A stretch of 64,000 nucleotides of DNA from Paenibacillus pectinilyticus (GTDB lineage: Bacteria > Bacillota > Bacilli > Paenibacillales > NBRC-103111). Below, one piece after another: positions 26,297 to 34,738 of the stretch (position 1 is the first letter of the stretch; the number at the start of each line of letters is the position of its first letter). The position numbers and the translations under genes are program-made. The notes beneath the pieces are model-generated. The model was given only the letters and a program-made list of their open reading frames with translations, ran no database searches and had not been told where the DNA came from. The stretch is taken from assembly GCF_001700435.1 (NCBI RefSeq), contig NZ_LYPC01000011.1, positions 248,001-312,000 on the forward strand. The letters run 5' to 3'.

Positions 26297-26709
26297 GTCA
26301 TTTCAACCTCTCTCTCCATAAGGTCGGGTACTAGTACCTCTTCGTCTCGTCGATTCAGCTCATTTTCTTCAAGAACGATGAATTTATCTCCGTATTCTTT
26401 AATAATATGCCTTTCTCCCCAATTACAGAGCGAATCCAGAATGGGTGTTAAGCTTGCACCGTATTCGCTGAGCTCATACTCCACTTTAGGCGGTACTTGA
26501 TTGTACACGATCCGCTTCACGATCCCATCGTCCTCGAGCTCTCTAAGCTGCTGTGTCAGCATTTTCTGCGTGATTCTAGGCATGAGACGTTTGAGATCAC
26601 TGGTTCTCCGTTTACCATGGGTCAAATGGCAAAGAATCACGCATTTCCATTTGCCGCCGATAACTTCTAGCGTGGCTTCTACGGAAATGTTGTACATTTT
26701 ATGAGCCAT
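26293..26709 (-). CDS. HxlR-family regulator, YtcD-like
   Basis: A 138-residue winged-helix regulator (VEATLEVIGGKWKCVILCHL and MPRITQKMLTQQLRELEDDG are family hallmarks; VEYELSEYGASLTPILD follows). The start is ATG 26709, 9 nt after GGAGGGG. It diverges from an MFS/aldo-keto reductase operon across a 136-bp gap holding a perfect palindrome. This is the same architecture as B. subtilis ytcD-ytbDE. HxlR proteins often sense electrophiles or quinones through a cysteine; Cys residues are present in KWKCVILCH. Confidence 0.88.
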   Translation of the reverse strand: MAHKMYNISVEATLEVIGGKWKCVILCHLTHGKRRTSDLKRLMPRITQKMLTQQLRELEDDGIVKRIVYNQVPPKVEYELSEYGASLTPILDSLCNWGERHIIKEYGDKFIVLEENELNRRDEEVLVPDLMEREVEMT

Positions 26710-26757
26710 GCGGCTGTTCCCCTCCGTTCCGTTCATAGGCACTAGAAAGTACCTACC

Positions 26758-26771
26758 GTACTTGAAAGTAC
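26758..26771. promoter_or_regulatory. Probable HxlR operator
   Basis: GTACTTGAAAGTAC is a perfect inverted repeat (6-2-6). It is flanked by further AAAGTAC and GTACT half-sites between 26745 and 26776. A TATAAT lies at about 26789 on the plus strand inside a second inverted repeat, CAGACTATAATGTCTG. Confidence 0.7.
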
Positions 26772-26845
26772 GTACTGGTCAATCAGACTATAATGTCTGA
26801 TAATAGCACTTACCGGCCGGGACATTCAAGTTTGGAGGGAATGCA

Positions 26846-28069
26846 ATGAACCACACTAACCATCGCAATACACTGGCGCTGCTTGCCCTCGCGGTTAGCG
26901 CCTTCGCCATAGGCACAACCGAGTTTATCAGTGTCGGATTACTTCCGCTCATTGCTGAAGACCTTCATATATCGATCACAGGTGCAGGACTAACTGTCAC
27001 TTTATATGCCCTTGGCGTTACTTTTGGAGCGCCCATCTTAACATCCCTAACCTCCACCGTCTCACGCAAAACGCTGCTGCTTTGGATCATGCTGGTGTTT
27101 ATCGCAGGTAATCTACTAGCTGCCACGGCAAGCGGCATTGTGATGTTACTCATCGCCCGCGTCATCTCTTCGCTGGCGCACGGTGTCTTCATGTCGATCG
27201 GCTCCACCATCGCCGCCGATCTCGTCCCCGAGAACCGCAGAGCCAGCGCCATTGCGCTGATGTTCTCGGGCCTTACCGTCGCCACCGTGACCGGTGTGCC
27301 GATCGGCACCTACCTCGGCCAGCAGCTAGGCTGGCGGGCCGCGTTCTTCGCCATTGTTGCGGTTGGCGTAGTGGCGCTCATCGCGAACCTGGTATTGGTG
27401 TCCGGGAATTTGCGCAAAGGCACCCGCACGAAGCTTGGTACACAGCTGAAGCTAGTCACGAACGGGCGACTGCTGCTTGCGTTCTCGATTACAGCCTTAG
27501 GCTATGGCGGCACGTTCGTGGTGTTCACGTATTTATCTCCCTTGTTACATGAGATTACAGGTTTTCAAGAGCACACAGTAGCGTTAATTTTGCTGTTGTA
27601 TGGGGTTGCTATTGCGATCGGGAATTTAATCGGAGGACGCGCGGCAAACCGCAATGTAAGCAAAGCATTGCTCATTATGTTTCTTTTACAATCCCTCGTG
27701 CTATTTCTCTTTATGTTTACAGCGCCGTTCAAAGCCGCAGGGTTACTCACGATTGTTGCAATGGGCCTGCTTGCTTTCATGAACGTACCTGGACTTCAAG
27801 TTTATGTCGTACAGCTCGCTGAGCGATTTGCACCTGAGGCCAAAGATGTGGCGTCCGCCTTTAATATTGCCGCTTTTAATGCAGGTATTGCAGGTGGAGC
27901 TTTCCTTGGTGGTATCATTACGGACTCCATCGGACTGATTCATACCACATGGGTAGGCGGATTAATGGTTTTCGGAGCCGTTATTCTCACCGCTTGGAGC
28001 CGAAGGCTTGAAAAATCAGATCAACTAGAACAATCACACTCAACCATTTTAGGAGGAATACCACAATGA
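26846..28069 (+). CDS. ytbD: MFS efflux transporter, YtbD-like
   Basis: A 407-residue, 12-helix transporter of the DHA1 type: SAFAIGTTEFISVGLLPLIA, VISSLAHGVFMSIGSTIAAD, GVPIGTYLGQQLGWRAAF. It is paralogous to the transporter at 9977-11188. ATG 26846 follows GGAGGG. Its stop overlaps the start of the aldo-keto reductase gene by 4 nt (ATGA). The symbol reflects the ytcD-ytbD-ytbE gene order. Confidence 0.85.
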   Translation: MNHTNHRNTLALLALAVSAFAIGTTEFISVGLLPLIAEDLHISITGAGLTVTLYALGVTFGAPILTSLTSTVSRKTLLLWIMLVFIAGNLLAATASGIVMLLIARVISSLAHGVFMSIGSTIAADLVPENRRASAIALMFSGLTVATVTGVPIGTYLGQQLGWRAAFFAIVAVGVVALIANLVLVSGNLRKGTRTKLGTQLKLVTNGRLLLAFSITALGYGGTFVVFTYLSPLLHEITGFQEHTVALILLLYGVAIAIGNLIGGRAANRNVSKALLIMFLLQSLVLFLFMFTAPFKAAGLLTIVAMGLLAFMNVPGLQVYVVQLAERFAPEAKDVASAFNIAAFNAGIAGGAFLGGIITDSIGLIHTTWVGGLMVFGAVILTAWSRRLEKSDQLEQSHSTILGGIPQ

Positions 28070-28956
28070 CCAATCATGTAAACCATACAAACAACAATAG
28101 CCCGGAAGAAACAAATGCAAGCAACCTGAGCACTACAATCACGCTGAACAATGGCGTAACCATGCCTTATCTCGGCCTTGGCGTCTTTAAAGTGGAGGAT
28201 GGCCCAGAGGTCGTGCAAGCTGTCAAATCCGCGATGAAGCTTGGCTACCGCAGTATCGATACCGCGGCGATCTATGGCAATGAAGCAAGCGTCGGGCAAG
28301 GCATTCGCGAGGGGATGGCGGCGTACGGCATCTCCCGTGAGGAGCTTTTCGTGACTTCTAAAGTGTGGAATGCCGATCTCGGCTATGAAGCTACACTTGC
28401 AGCCTATGAAGCCAGCTTAGCGAAGCTGGGCTTGGATTATCTGGATCTGTACCTCATCCATTGGCCGGTTCAAGGCAAATATGTGGATGCTTGGCGAGCG
28501 CTTGAGACACTCTATCAAGAGGGTCGTGTCAAAGCGATTGGCGTCAGCAATTTCCAGATTCATCATCTGGAGGATGTGATGGGCAGCGGGAAAATTAAAC
28601 CAATGGTCAATCAAGTGGAGCTTCATCCCCTTCTCGCTCAAACGGACTTGCACCAATTCTGTTTGGCGAATGGCATACAGTTAGAAGCTTGGTCACCGCT
28701 GATGCAGGGGCAGCTTTTGGACAACCCGATATTGAAAGGTATAGCCGAGCATCATGGGAAATCGATTGCCCAAGTCATCTTGCGTTGGGATTTTCAACGT
28801 GGCATCGTGACAATTCCGAAATCAACGAAGGAGCATCGCATCCTCGAAAATGGCTCGATCTTCGATTTTGAACTAACGAACGACGACATGACGGCGATCC
28901 AAGGGATGAACGAGAATCTGCGTGTCGGACCGGATCCGGACAATTTTGATTTTTAA
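28066..28956 (+). CDS. ytbE: Aldo-keto reductase, YtbE/YvgN type
   Basis: A 296-residue NADPH-dependent reductase of aldehydes and glyoxals. The catalytic tetrad is Asp65 (SIDTAAIYGNE), Tyr70, Lys99 (VTSKVW) and His132 (YLIHWP). The cofactor-binding loop IPKSTKEHRI is near the C-terminus. The first ~20 residues are a low-complexity Asn/His-rich extension not needed for the fold; ATG 28066 overlaps the MFS stop, so this start is supported by coupling. Confidence 0.9.
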   Translation: MTNHVNHTNNNSPEETNASNLSTTITLNNGVTMPYLGLGVFKVEDGPEVVQAVKSAMKLGYRSIDTAAIYGNEASVGQGIREGMAAYGISREELFVTSKVWNADLGYEATLAAYEASLAKLGLDYLDLYLIHWPVQGKYVDAWRALETLYQEGRVKAIGVSNFQIHHLEDVMGSGKIKPMVNQVELHPLLAQTDLHQFCLANGIQLEAWSPLMQGQLLDNPILKGIAEHHGKSIAQVILRWDFQRGIVTIPKSTKEHRILENGSIFDFELTNDDMTAIQGMNENLRVGPDPDNFDF

Positions 28957-28992
28957 GCGTCGTATCGTGTTGAAAATCTTGCAAGATCTTAT

Positions 28993-29036
28993 AAGTCCTC
29001 GCCTTCTTTCTCAGGAAAGAGGTTGAGGGCTTTTTG
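28993..29036 (+). terminator. Terminator of the ytbDE-like operon
   Basis: AGTCCTC...CTTTC-TCAG-GAAAG...GAGGGCT nested hairpin followed by TTTTTGG. Confidence 0.85.
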
Positions 29037-29105
29037 GTAAGGAATAATTTCCCTCTTCTTGGTAAAAGTTACTTCTAACTACGTTTAGGAGGATGTAACA
29101 GGAAT

Positions 29106-30698
29106 ATGAGCCATGATAAAATCGATCCAACTACAACAACTGACACAAGCAAAATGACCTTAACCAACCGTCAGGGCCATCCGATTTCAGATAATCAAAA
29201 CATCCGCACGATTGGTAATCGAGGTCCTTCGACGCTCGAAAATTACCATTATATCGAGAAGATTTCCCATTTTGATCGGGAGCGTATTCCAGAGCGTGTC
29301 GTGCATGCGCGCGGGGCTGGGGCTCACGGGTATTTCGAGGCGTATGGTACGGTCGGCGACGAGCCGGTCTCTACGTATACGCGGGCTAAGCTTTTTCAGG
29401 AGAAAGGGAAGCGTACGCCTGTTTTTGTGCGTTTTTCGACGGTCATACACGGCACGTATTCGCCAGAAACGCTGCGCGATCCGCGCGGCTTTGCCACGAA
29501 ATTTTATACCGAAGATGGGAACTGGGATTTGGTCGGCAATAATTTAAAAATCTTTTTCATCCGTGATCCCTTGAAATTCCCTGATATGGTGCACGCGTTC
29601 AAGCCAGATCCGGTCACAAACCTGCAGAACCCCGAGAAAATGTTCGATTTCGTCTCCAATTCACCGGAAGCGACGCATATGATTACCTTCCTCTTCTCAC
29701 CTTGGGGCATTCCCGCCAATTATCGGCAGATGCAGGGATCTGGCGTTAACACGTACAAATGGGTCAATCAGAAAGGCGACGCGGTGCTGGTCAAATACCA
29801 CTGGGAGCCGCTGAAGCAAGGCATGAAGAACCTGACACAGTCCGAAGCCGAGGCGATTCAAGGCAAAAACATCAGCCATGCCACGCAGGATCTGTACGAA
29901 GCGATCGCACGTGAGGATTACCCGGAGTGGGAGCTGTGCGTGCAGATTCTAAGCGACGATGAGCACCCTGAGCTCGATTTCGATCCGCTGGATCCGACGA
30001 AGCTGTGGGATCATGAGAAATTTCCATTTCGTAAAGTAGGCAAAATGGTGCTGGACCGCAATCCGGAGAACTATTTTGCGGAAGTGGAGCAGGCTGCTTT
30101 CGGGACCGGCGTTCTCGTCGATGGCCTCGACTTCTCGGACGATAAGCTGCTGCAAGGACGGACCTTCTCCTACTCGGATACCCAGCGGTATCGCGTGGGA
30201 ACGAATTATTTGCAGCTGCCGATTAATGCGCCGAAATCGCCTGTCGCGACGAATCAGCGAGATGGGCAGATGACGCTGATTGTGGATAAAGCTGCGGGGC
30301 AGAACCCGCATGTGAACTACGAGCCCTCCTCGCTCGGCGGCTTGCAAGAGGCGGCACCTTCGGGCCGCGAGCATCAGCCGATGTACAATGACCGGCTCGT
30401 TCGCGAGAAAATTAGCCGTACGAATGATTTTGGGCAGGCGGGCGATACGTACCGCAAGTTCGAGGATTGGGAGCGCGAGGAGTTGATCGCGAATTTGGTC
30501 GATGCGTTGAAGATCTGTAAGCCTGTGATACAGGCCAACATGATCACGTATTTCACGAACGCCGATCCGGATTACGGACGGCGTGTAGCGGAGGGGCTCG
30601 CGCAAGCGAAGGTTGCGATGGAGCACCTCGGGTCTGACAACGCGAAGGCGGGAGCTGAGCTGGCCGAGAACGCCGGACAGCGGACGGACGGCTATTGA
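29106..30698 (+). CDS. Monofunctional haem catalase
   Basis: A 530-residue catalase that dismutates hydrogen peroxide. The distal His67 is in [13 protein letters not shown], the catalytic Asn pair 145/146 is in [12 protein letters not shown], and the haem-ligating Tyr is in [13 protein letters not shown]. The length and N-terminal region are those of small- to mid-size bacterial catalases such as KatA/KatX. ATG 29106 is 13 nt after AGGAGG. No PerR box was found upstream. The C-terminus carries an extra helical tail ([20 protein letters not shown]). Confidence 0.95.
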   Translation: MSHDKIDPTTTTDTSKMTLTNRQGHPISDNQNIRTIGNRGPSTLENYHYIEKISHFDRERIPERVVHARGAGAHGYFEAYGTVGDEPVSTYTRAKLFQEKGKRTPVFVRFSTVIHGTYSPETLRDPRGFATKFYTEDGNWDLVGNNLKIFFIRDPLKFPDMVHAFKPDPVTNLQNPEKMFDFVSNSPEATHMITFLFSPWGIPANYRQMQGSGVNTYKWVNQKGDAVLVKYHWEPLKQGMKNLTQSEAEAIQGKNISHATQDLYEAIAREDYPEWELCVQILSDDEHPELDFDPLDPTKLWDHEKFPFRKVGKMVLDRNPENYFAEVEQAAFGTGVLVDGLDFSDDKLLQGRTFSYSDTQRYRVGTNYLQLPINAPKSPVATNQRDGQMTLIVDKAAGQNPHVNYEPSSLGGLQEAAPSGREHQPMYNDRLVREKISRTNDFGQAGDTYRKFEDWEREELIANLVDALKICKPVIQANMITYFTNADPDYGRRVAEGLAQAKVAMEHLGSDNAKAGAELAENAGQRTDGY

Positions 30699-30716
30699 TT
30701 GGAAGGAGAGGCACCC

Positions 30717-30809
30717 GTGAGTAAAATTTACTGCTTCTGGAGTGGCTATCTTCTTTTGACAAATAAGCACCCGCAGTGGTCTTATCGTACGAATAATGGT
30801 GAGATCTGA
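30717..30809 (+). other. Short ORF with good ribosome binding site running into a repeat
   Basis: GTG 30717, 7 nt after AAGGAGAG and 18 bp behind the catalase stop, opens a 30-codon frame. Its codons from about 14 onward lie inside the repeat unit at 30758. It could be a gene start cut off by insertion of the repeat, or a chance ORF. Confidence 0.25.
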
Positions 30810-30980
30810 AGCAATAGCCACGCTAGGACTGCTTATCAGGCAAATATGCGCTCAAAATGGCACCTGATGTGACCAATACGCACTCGCCGTGGGCTTATCG
30901 TATGAAGAATCACGATTTCTGAAGCAATAAGCACACTAGGCTTCCCTATTCGGCAAATACTCGCTCAAACAAGGCTGTCT
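30758..30980. repeat. Intergenic repeat family 1, two tandem units
   Basis: Two head-to-tail units of about 113 bp (30758-30870 and 30871-30980). Each has the layout GAC[A/C]AATA[A/C]GCAC...CG-[C/A]-GTGG-CTTATCGTA, then TCTGAAGCAATA[A/G][G/C]C, then GGCAAATA...GCTCAAA. Related units are found at 5343-5575. They are non-coding and of unknown function. Confidence 0.65.
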
Positions 30981-31018
30981 CTAAGTCTACCAAGACCTAA
31001 AAGATAGCTTTGTTTTTT
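30971..31018 (+). terminator. Terminator-like hairpin at the end of the repeat region
   Basis: AAGGCTGTCT pairs with AGATAGCTTT over 10 bp (two G-U pairs) and is followed by GTTTTTTTG. It may terminate the catalase transcript. Confidence 0.7.
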
Positions 31019-31472
31019 TGTTTTAAAATAGTCAGAAACAAGGGGCTAATCAATTTTTCCCCGATCGCAATTCTGTTGGCTTTTGGGATACATTTTTGCT
31101 TTACGTGAGCAAGGCGTCCCCTGGCAGATGGCTTGGCGGTGGAGAGTGCGGAGGTATGCGTGGTGACCTTTATTTACGCAGAAGATCCAATATGAATGTC
31201 TGTAAACTTGAGAAATATCACTACAGACTAATTAAGCCTACCTTCGTGCGACTTCTGCACGTTGTAGCGTAGTTCGGATATATCAAACTGAATCATGCAT
31301 GTTTGCGGGCGCTGTGTCCGCTTCTACTCGCTGCATGCACAGCCTTTTCACTAATGTACAACGCTTGGATGCCGCTAATCCGCCGATATACACCATCCGC
31401 GCCCACACCAAAAAGCGTACTCCCAGCACGCTCAGCCCACAGGGCTTAGCACGACTGCGAATACGCTCTTTA
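31019..31472. other. Intergenic stretch with no recognised gene
   Basis: 450 bp between the catalase region and the Enzyme I stop codon. No frame with a ribosome binding site and sensible product was found. A weak minus-strand hairpin (AGCCC-TGT-GGGCT around 31436) and CTTTTTGG further on may form the end of the long minus-strand operon, but this is uncertain. Confidence 0.4.
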
Positions 31473-33206
31473 TCATCTTGCATGCAAGGCCGCACGCACA
31501 TAGTTCTCAATGTCCTCCGCCGATTCCAGCTGCAAGACCTCCTGCGCAAGCTTCGCCATCGCTTCGCGCTTCAAACCAGCTATCAGCTCTCTAGCTGGCA
31601 GCACTGCTGCAGGGCTCATGCTGAATTCATCCAGCCCCAAGCCGAGCAGAACTGGTATCGCATCAGGGTGACCCGCCATCTCACCGCACATACCGACCCA
31701 TTTCCCCTGTCCGTGTGCAGCACGTATGACGAGATCGATCAATCGCAGCACAGCCGGATGCAGCGGCTGTGTGAGGTACGCCACCTGCTCGTTCATGCGA
31801 TCCGCCGCCATCGTATACTGCACAAGATCATTGGTGCCGATGCTGAAAAAATCGACTTCTTTGGCAAGCTGATCCGCGATGAGCGCAGCGGCGGGCACTT
31901 CGATCATGATGCCGACCTCCATCTGATCGTTGTAGCTCTCACCTTGCGCACGCAATTCCGCCTTTGCTTCCGCCAGCAAGCGATTGGCCGCGCGAAGCTC
32001 TTGCAGCGTTGTGATCATCGGGTACATGAGCTTGACGTTGCCGTGTTGACTAGCCCGAAGAATAGCACGCAATTGCGTAAGAAACATCGCCTTGTTCTCT
32101 TCCCCCAAGCATAACCGAATGGCTCGGTAGCCTAGGAAAGGATTGGACTCTTTCGCCTGCTGCAGGTAGGCAATTTCTTTGTCGCCACCCACATCAAGCG
32201 TGCGAATGATCACTGGATGCTCAGCGCCTGAGGCTAGAACAGCCGCTTTATAAGCGGCGTACTGCTCATCTTCGCTCGGCATCCGATCCCTATCCATGAA
32301 CAGAAACTCTGTTCGGTACAGGCCAATGCCTTCTGCTCCAACCTTACTCACTGCAAGCGCATCCTGTGGATTCGCAATATTGATCGCGAGCTGCACACGA
32401 TGACCATCCGCGGTTACCGTTGAAAGCTCCCTAAAACGATCATACTGCGCTAACCGCACGGTCTCCGCCAGCTGTAGGACCCGATACGTATCCTGCACCT
32501 CATCCGGCGGGTTCACAAGAATAATGCCTTGATGTCCGTCGACAATGAGAAAGTCTCCCGTCTGTACACAACTGGAGATTCCCACCACGCCTACCACAGC
32601 GGGAATGCCAAGCGAACGGGCAATAATCGCGGAGTGCGAGGTTTTTCCACCGATATCAACCGCGAACCCTGCAACCTGGCTGGGTTGTAACTTCGCGGTG
32701 AGCGATGGAGCCAAGTCCATACCGATCATGATGACCGGTTCTGGGAATTCCATCGGTACCGCCATGCCATTTCCGCTCAAATACGCACCAATTCTCGCAC
32801 TGACATCGCGTAAGTCGGAACAACGTTCCTTCAAATAATCGTTGTCCATCGCAGCGAACACATCCATTAACTCCGCGGTCACTTCACTCAATGCTGCTTC
32901 TGCATTAATGGCTTCCTCTTGCATACGCTGTGTAACTTCACCGATATATTCAGGATCTCGCAGCAGTGAAAGATGCGTAGCAAAAATGGCCGCTTGAACG
33001 TCTCGGTTCTCTGCAGCCGCACTTTCCTGGAGCTTGCGGATATCACCTGCAGCCAAAGAGACCATCTCATTAAATCTGCGTATTTCCGGCTCTACCTCAT
33101 CCGCGTTTAGCTGCCTTTTGCTCGGGTCATATGAAATCTCCGGAAGCACATAAGCCTTTCCTAGCGCATAGCCAGTCGAAGCAGCAATCCCTTTCCACTC
33201 ATTCAT
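31473..33206 (-). CDS. PTS Enzyme I (PEP-protein phosphotransferase) paralogue in the yhf operon
   Basis: A 577-residue full-length Enzyme I. The phosphorylatable His191 is in GGKTSHSAIIARSLGIPAVVG. The PEP-binding domain shows GIGLYRTEFLFMDRD, PVIIRTLDVGGDKEI, MIEVPAAALIADQLAKEVDF and SIGTNDLVQYTMAADR; the C-terminal Cys is in GMCGEMAGHP. It passes phosphate from PEP to HPr. It lies 33 bp behind an HPr gene at the end of the yhf operon; ATG 33206 follows AAGGAGAG. A general ptsHI pair probably exists elsewhere in the genome, so this is likely a dedicated copy. No Enzyme II is recognisable nearby. Confidence 0.93.
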   Translation of the reverse strand: MNEWKGIAASTGYALGKAYVLPEISYDPSKRQLNADEVEPEIRRFNEMVSLAAGDIRKLQESAAAENRDVQAAIFATHLSLLRDPEYIGEVTQRMQEEAINAEAALSEVTAELMDVFAAMDNDYLKERCSDLRDVSARIGAYLSGNGMAVPMEFPEPVIMIGMDLAPSLTAKLQPSQVAGFAVDIGGKTSHSAIIARSLGIPAVVGVVGISSCVQTGDFLIVDGHQGIILVNPPDEVQDTYRVLQLAETVRLAQYDRFRELSTVTADGHRVQLAINIANPQDALAVSKVGAEGIGLYRTEFLFMDRDRMPSEDEQYAAYKAAVLASGAEHPVIIRTLDVGGDKEIAYLQQAKESNPFLGYRAIRLCLGEENKAMFLTQLRAILRASQHGNVKLMYPMITTLQELRAANRLLAEAKAELRAQGESYNDQMEVGIMIEVPAAALIADQLAKEVDFFSIGTNDLVQYTMAADRMNEQVAYLTQPLHPAVLRLIDLVIRAAHGQGKWVGMCGEMAGHPDAIPVLLGLGLDEFSMSPAAVLPARELIAGLKREAMAKLAQEVLQLESAEDIENYVRAALHAR

Positions 33207-33239
33207 CTGGCTCTCTCCTTACTTCGACAGTTGCTGCCC

Positions 33240-33497
33240 TTAGTCCACATGTGATTGCAGGATTTCAGCAATGGCTGCCATGGCCTCCAGCTCATCTTCG
33301 CCTTCCGTCACTACCGTGACGGTTTCCCCCATTTTGACACCTAGCTTCAGAAGACTTACCATGCTTTTCGCATTGGCTGTCTTGGCATCCTTCTGAAGGA
33401 CGATTCGACTAGAGAACGTCACCGCTTTATCCATAATCGCATTAGCCGGTCTAGCATGTATACCTGCAGGATTCATCACAAGAAACTGTTTTTCCAT
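33240..33497 (-). CDS. HPr-family phosphocarrier protein of the yhf operon
   Basis: 85 residues. The active-site His14 is in GIHARPAN, which distinguishes it from Crh (Gln at this position). Ser45 in AKSMVSLLKLGV corresponds to the regulatory Ser46 of HPr. It lies 23 bp after the YhfW gene and 33 bp before Enzyme I. The ribosome binding site is weak (only GGGG at a long distance), so translation may depend on the preceding gene. Confidence 0.92.
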   Translation of the reverse strand: MEKQFLVMNPAGIHARPANAIMDKAVTFSSRIVLQKDAKTANAKSMVSLLKLGVKMGETVTVVTEGEDELEAMAAIAEILQSHVD

Positions 33498-33520
33498 GAT
33501 TGTACATGCCCCAATCTCAT

Positions 33521-34738
33521 TTAATTTAGTAACTTCGTCAGGAAAGAGTGACCATTCTCAGGCCGTTCGACTCTGAAATAATCCGCCACCGATGCGCCAA
33601 TATCCGAAAGGGTTGGCAGACACCCCAGCTTAATGCCCTGCACGCCTTCCTTATAGATAAGAATCGGTACCCGCTCCCGCGTATGATGGCTGTGCCCAAT
33701 CGTTGGGTCATTACCATGATCAGCTGTGACTATCAAGAGATCATCCCCATGAAGCATCATCAACAGCTTACCTAGATACCGATCTGAAACTTGAAGACGA
33801 TCGGCGTACCGCTCAGCATTTTCAGCGTGTCCAGCTAGATCTGTTTCCTGAATATTCAGGCAAATAAAACCGTGCCCGATCCGCTGCACTTCATTTAAAC
33901 ATTCTTCAAACAACGCTTCTGTTTCCACGCCTGGGAATGCCCGGCCTTCCCGATTATCAACAATATCGCCAACTTTTCCAATGAAGGAAACTTCTATTCC
34001 TTTTAACCCGAGTAGGGTGGGCACCTGAACACTAGGATCCACGCCATATCCGAGATGGGTAACACGATAGCCTTGCTCATATAGGCCTGATTTTGGCGTA
34101 TCAATGCCGGTATATAGACCGTCTGCCTTCGAGCTCTTCGCCTCCATCAGCTGCTCAAAGCTCACCCCTTCACCGCCAAAGGCAATGACGCGCGAAACCT
34201 TGACAACACTGCGGACAACACGCCCTATCTGGACAATTTCTTCATAACTCATGGCATCCAAACAGCCTGAAACATTATATACTTGGCCCAAATCTGTCTC
34301 TAGATTATCTCCGACAACGGCGCTATCGTTCACCGCTACGAGCTGTGTCTGCTCGCCAACGCCAACCAAGCTAACGCGATATCCTGCCCTAGTCAAAGCA
34401 GCAGCGACTTCCTCTTTCACATCTCGAAAAGGTTGCAGAAGCGGCTCCTGCGGCAAGGTTCCCATGATCTCTTGATGACCATAGAACGAGTCTGCGCCGA
34501 TATGCATCAACTCCGCTACACCATAAACAGCAGTCGAAGAAAAGTGATTCTCCCCGATTTCTTCGCCCAAGGCATTCATCAACCCAAGCTGACACAGCGT
34601 TGGCAAGCGCAGCTCAGAAACTTTTTGCATAATATGCTTACATGTATTCGCACCAACGTCCTGCGGCCTAACAAGCGCCACATCGTCCATGGCCCCGACA
34701 CCGAAGCTATCTAACACAACAACCACGAATCTGCCCAT
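33521..34738 (-). CDS. yhfW: YhfW-like phosphopentomutase-family protein
   Basis: A 405-residue member of the phosphopentomutase (DeoB)/alkaline phosphatase superfamily. Metal-binding Asp10 is in VVLDSFGVGAMDD, and the C-terminal metal ligands are in TADHGND and HSHHTRERVPIL. At the nucleophile position the DeoB motif D-T-T-T-G-H is here D83-S84-FYGHQEIMG, so Ser replaces Thr. It may isomerise a phosphosugar or act as a phosphohydrolase. The start overlaps the YhfX stop by one base (TAATG), showing translational coupling. Its E. coli homologue is uncharacterised. Confidence 0.85.
   Translation of the reverse strand: MGRFVVVVLDSFGVGAMDDVALVRPQDVGANTCKHIMQKVSELRLPTLCQLGLMNALGEEIGENHFSSTAVYGVAELMHIGADSFYGHQEIMGTLPQEPLLQPFRDVKEEVAAALTRAGYRVSLVGVGEQTQLVAVNDSAVVGDNLETDLGQVYNVSGCLDAMSYEEIVQIGRVVRSVVKVSRVIAFGGEGVSFEQLMEAKSSKADGLYTGIDTPKSGLYEQGYRVTHLGYGVDPSVQVPTLLGLKGIEVSFIGKVGDIVDNREGRAFPGVETEALFEECLNEVQRIGHGFICLNIQETDLAGHAENAERYADRLQVSDRYLGKLLMMLHGDDLLIVTADHGNDPTIGHSHHTRERVPILIYKEGVQGIKLGCLPTLSDIGASVADYFRVERPENGHSFLTKLLN

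Noticed and set aside
31283..31549. Minus-strand 88-codon frame at the end of the Enzyme I gene
   Set aside because: Overlaps Enzyme I in another frame and continues into the intergenic region with an Arg/Cys-rich, non-protein-like composition.
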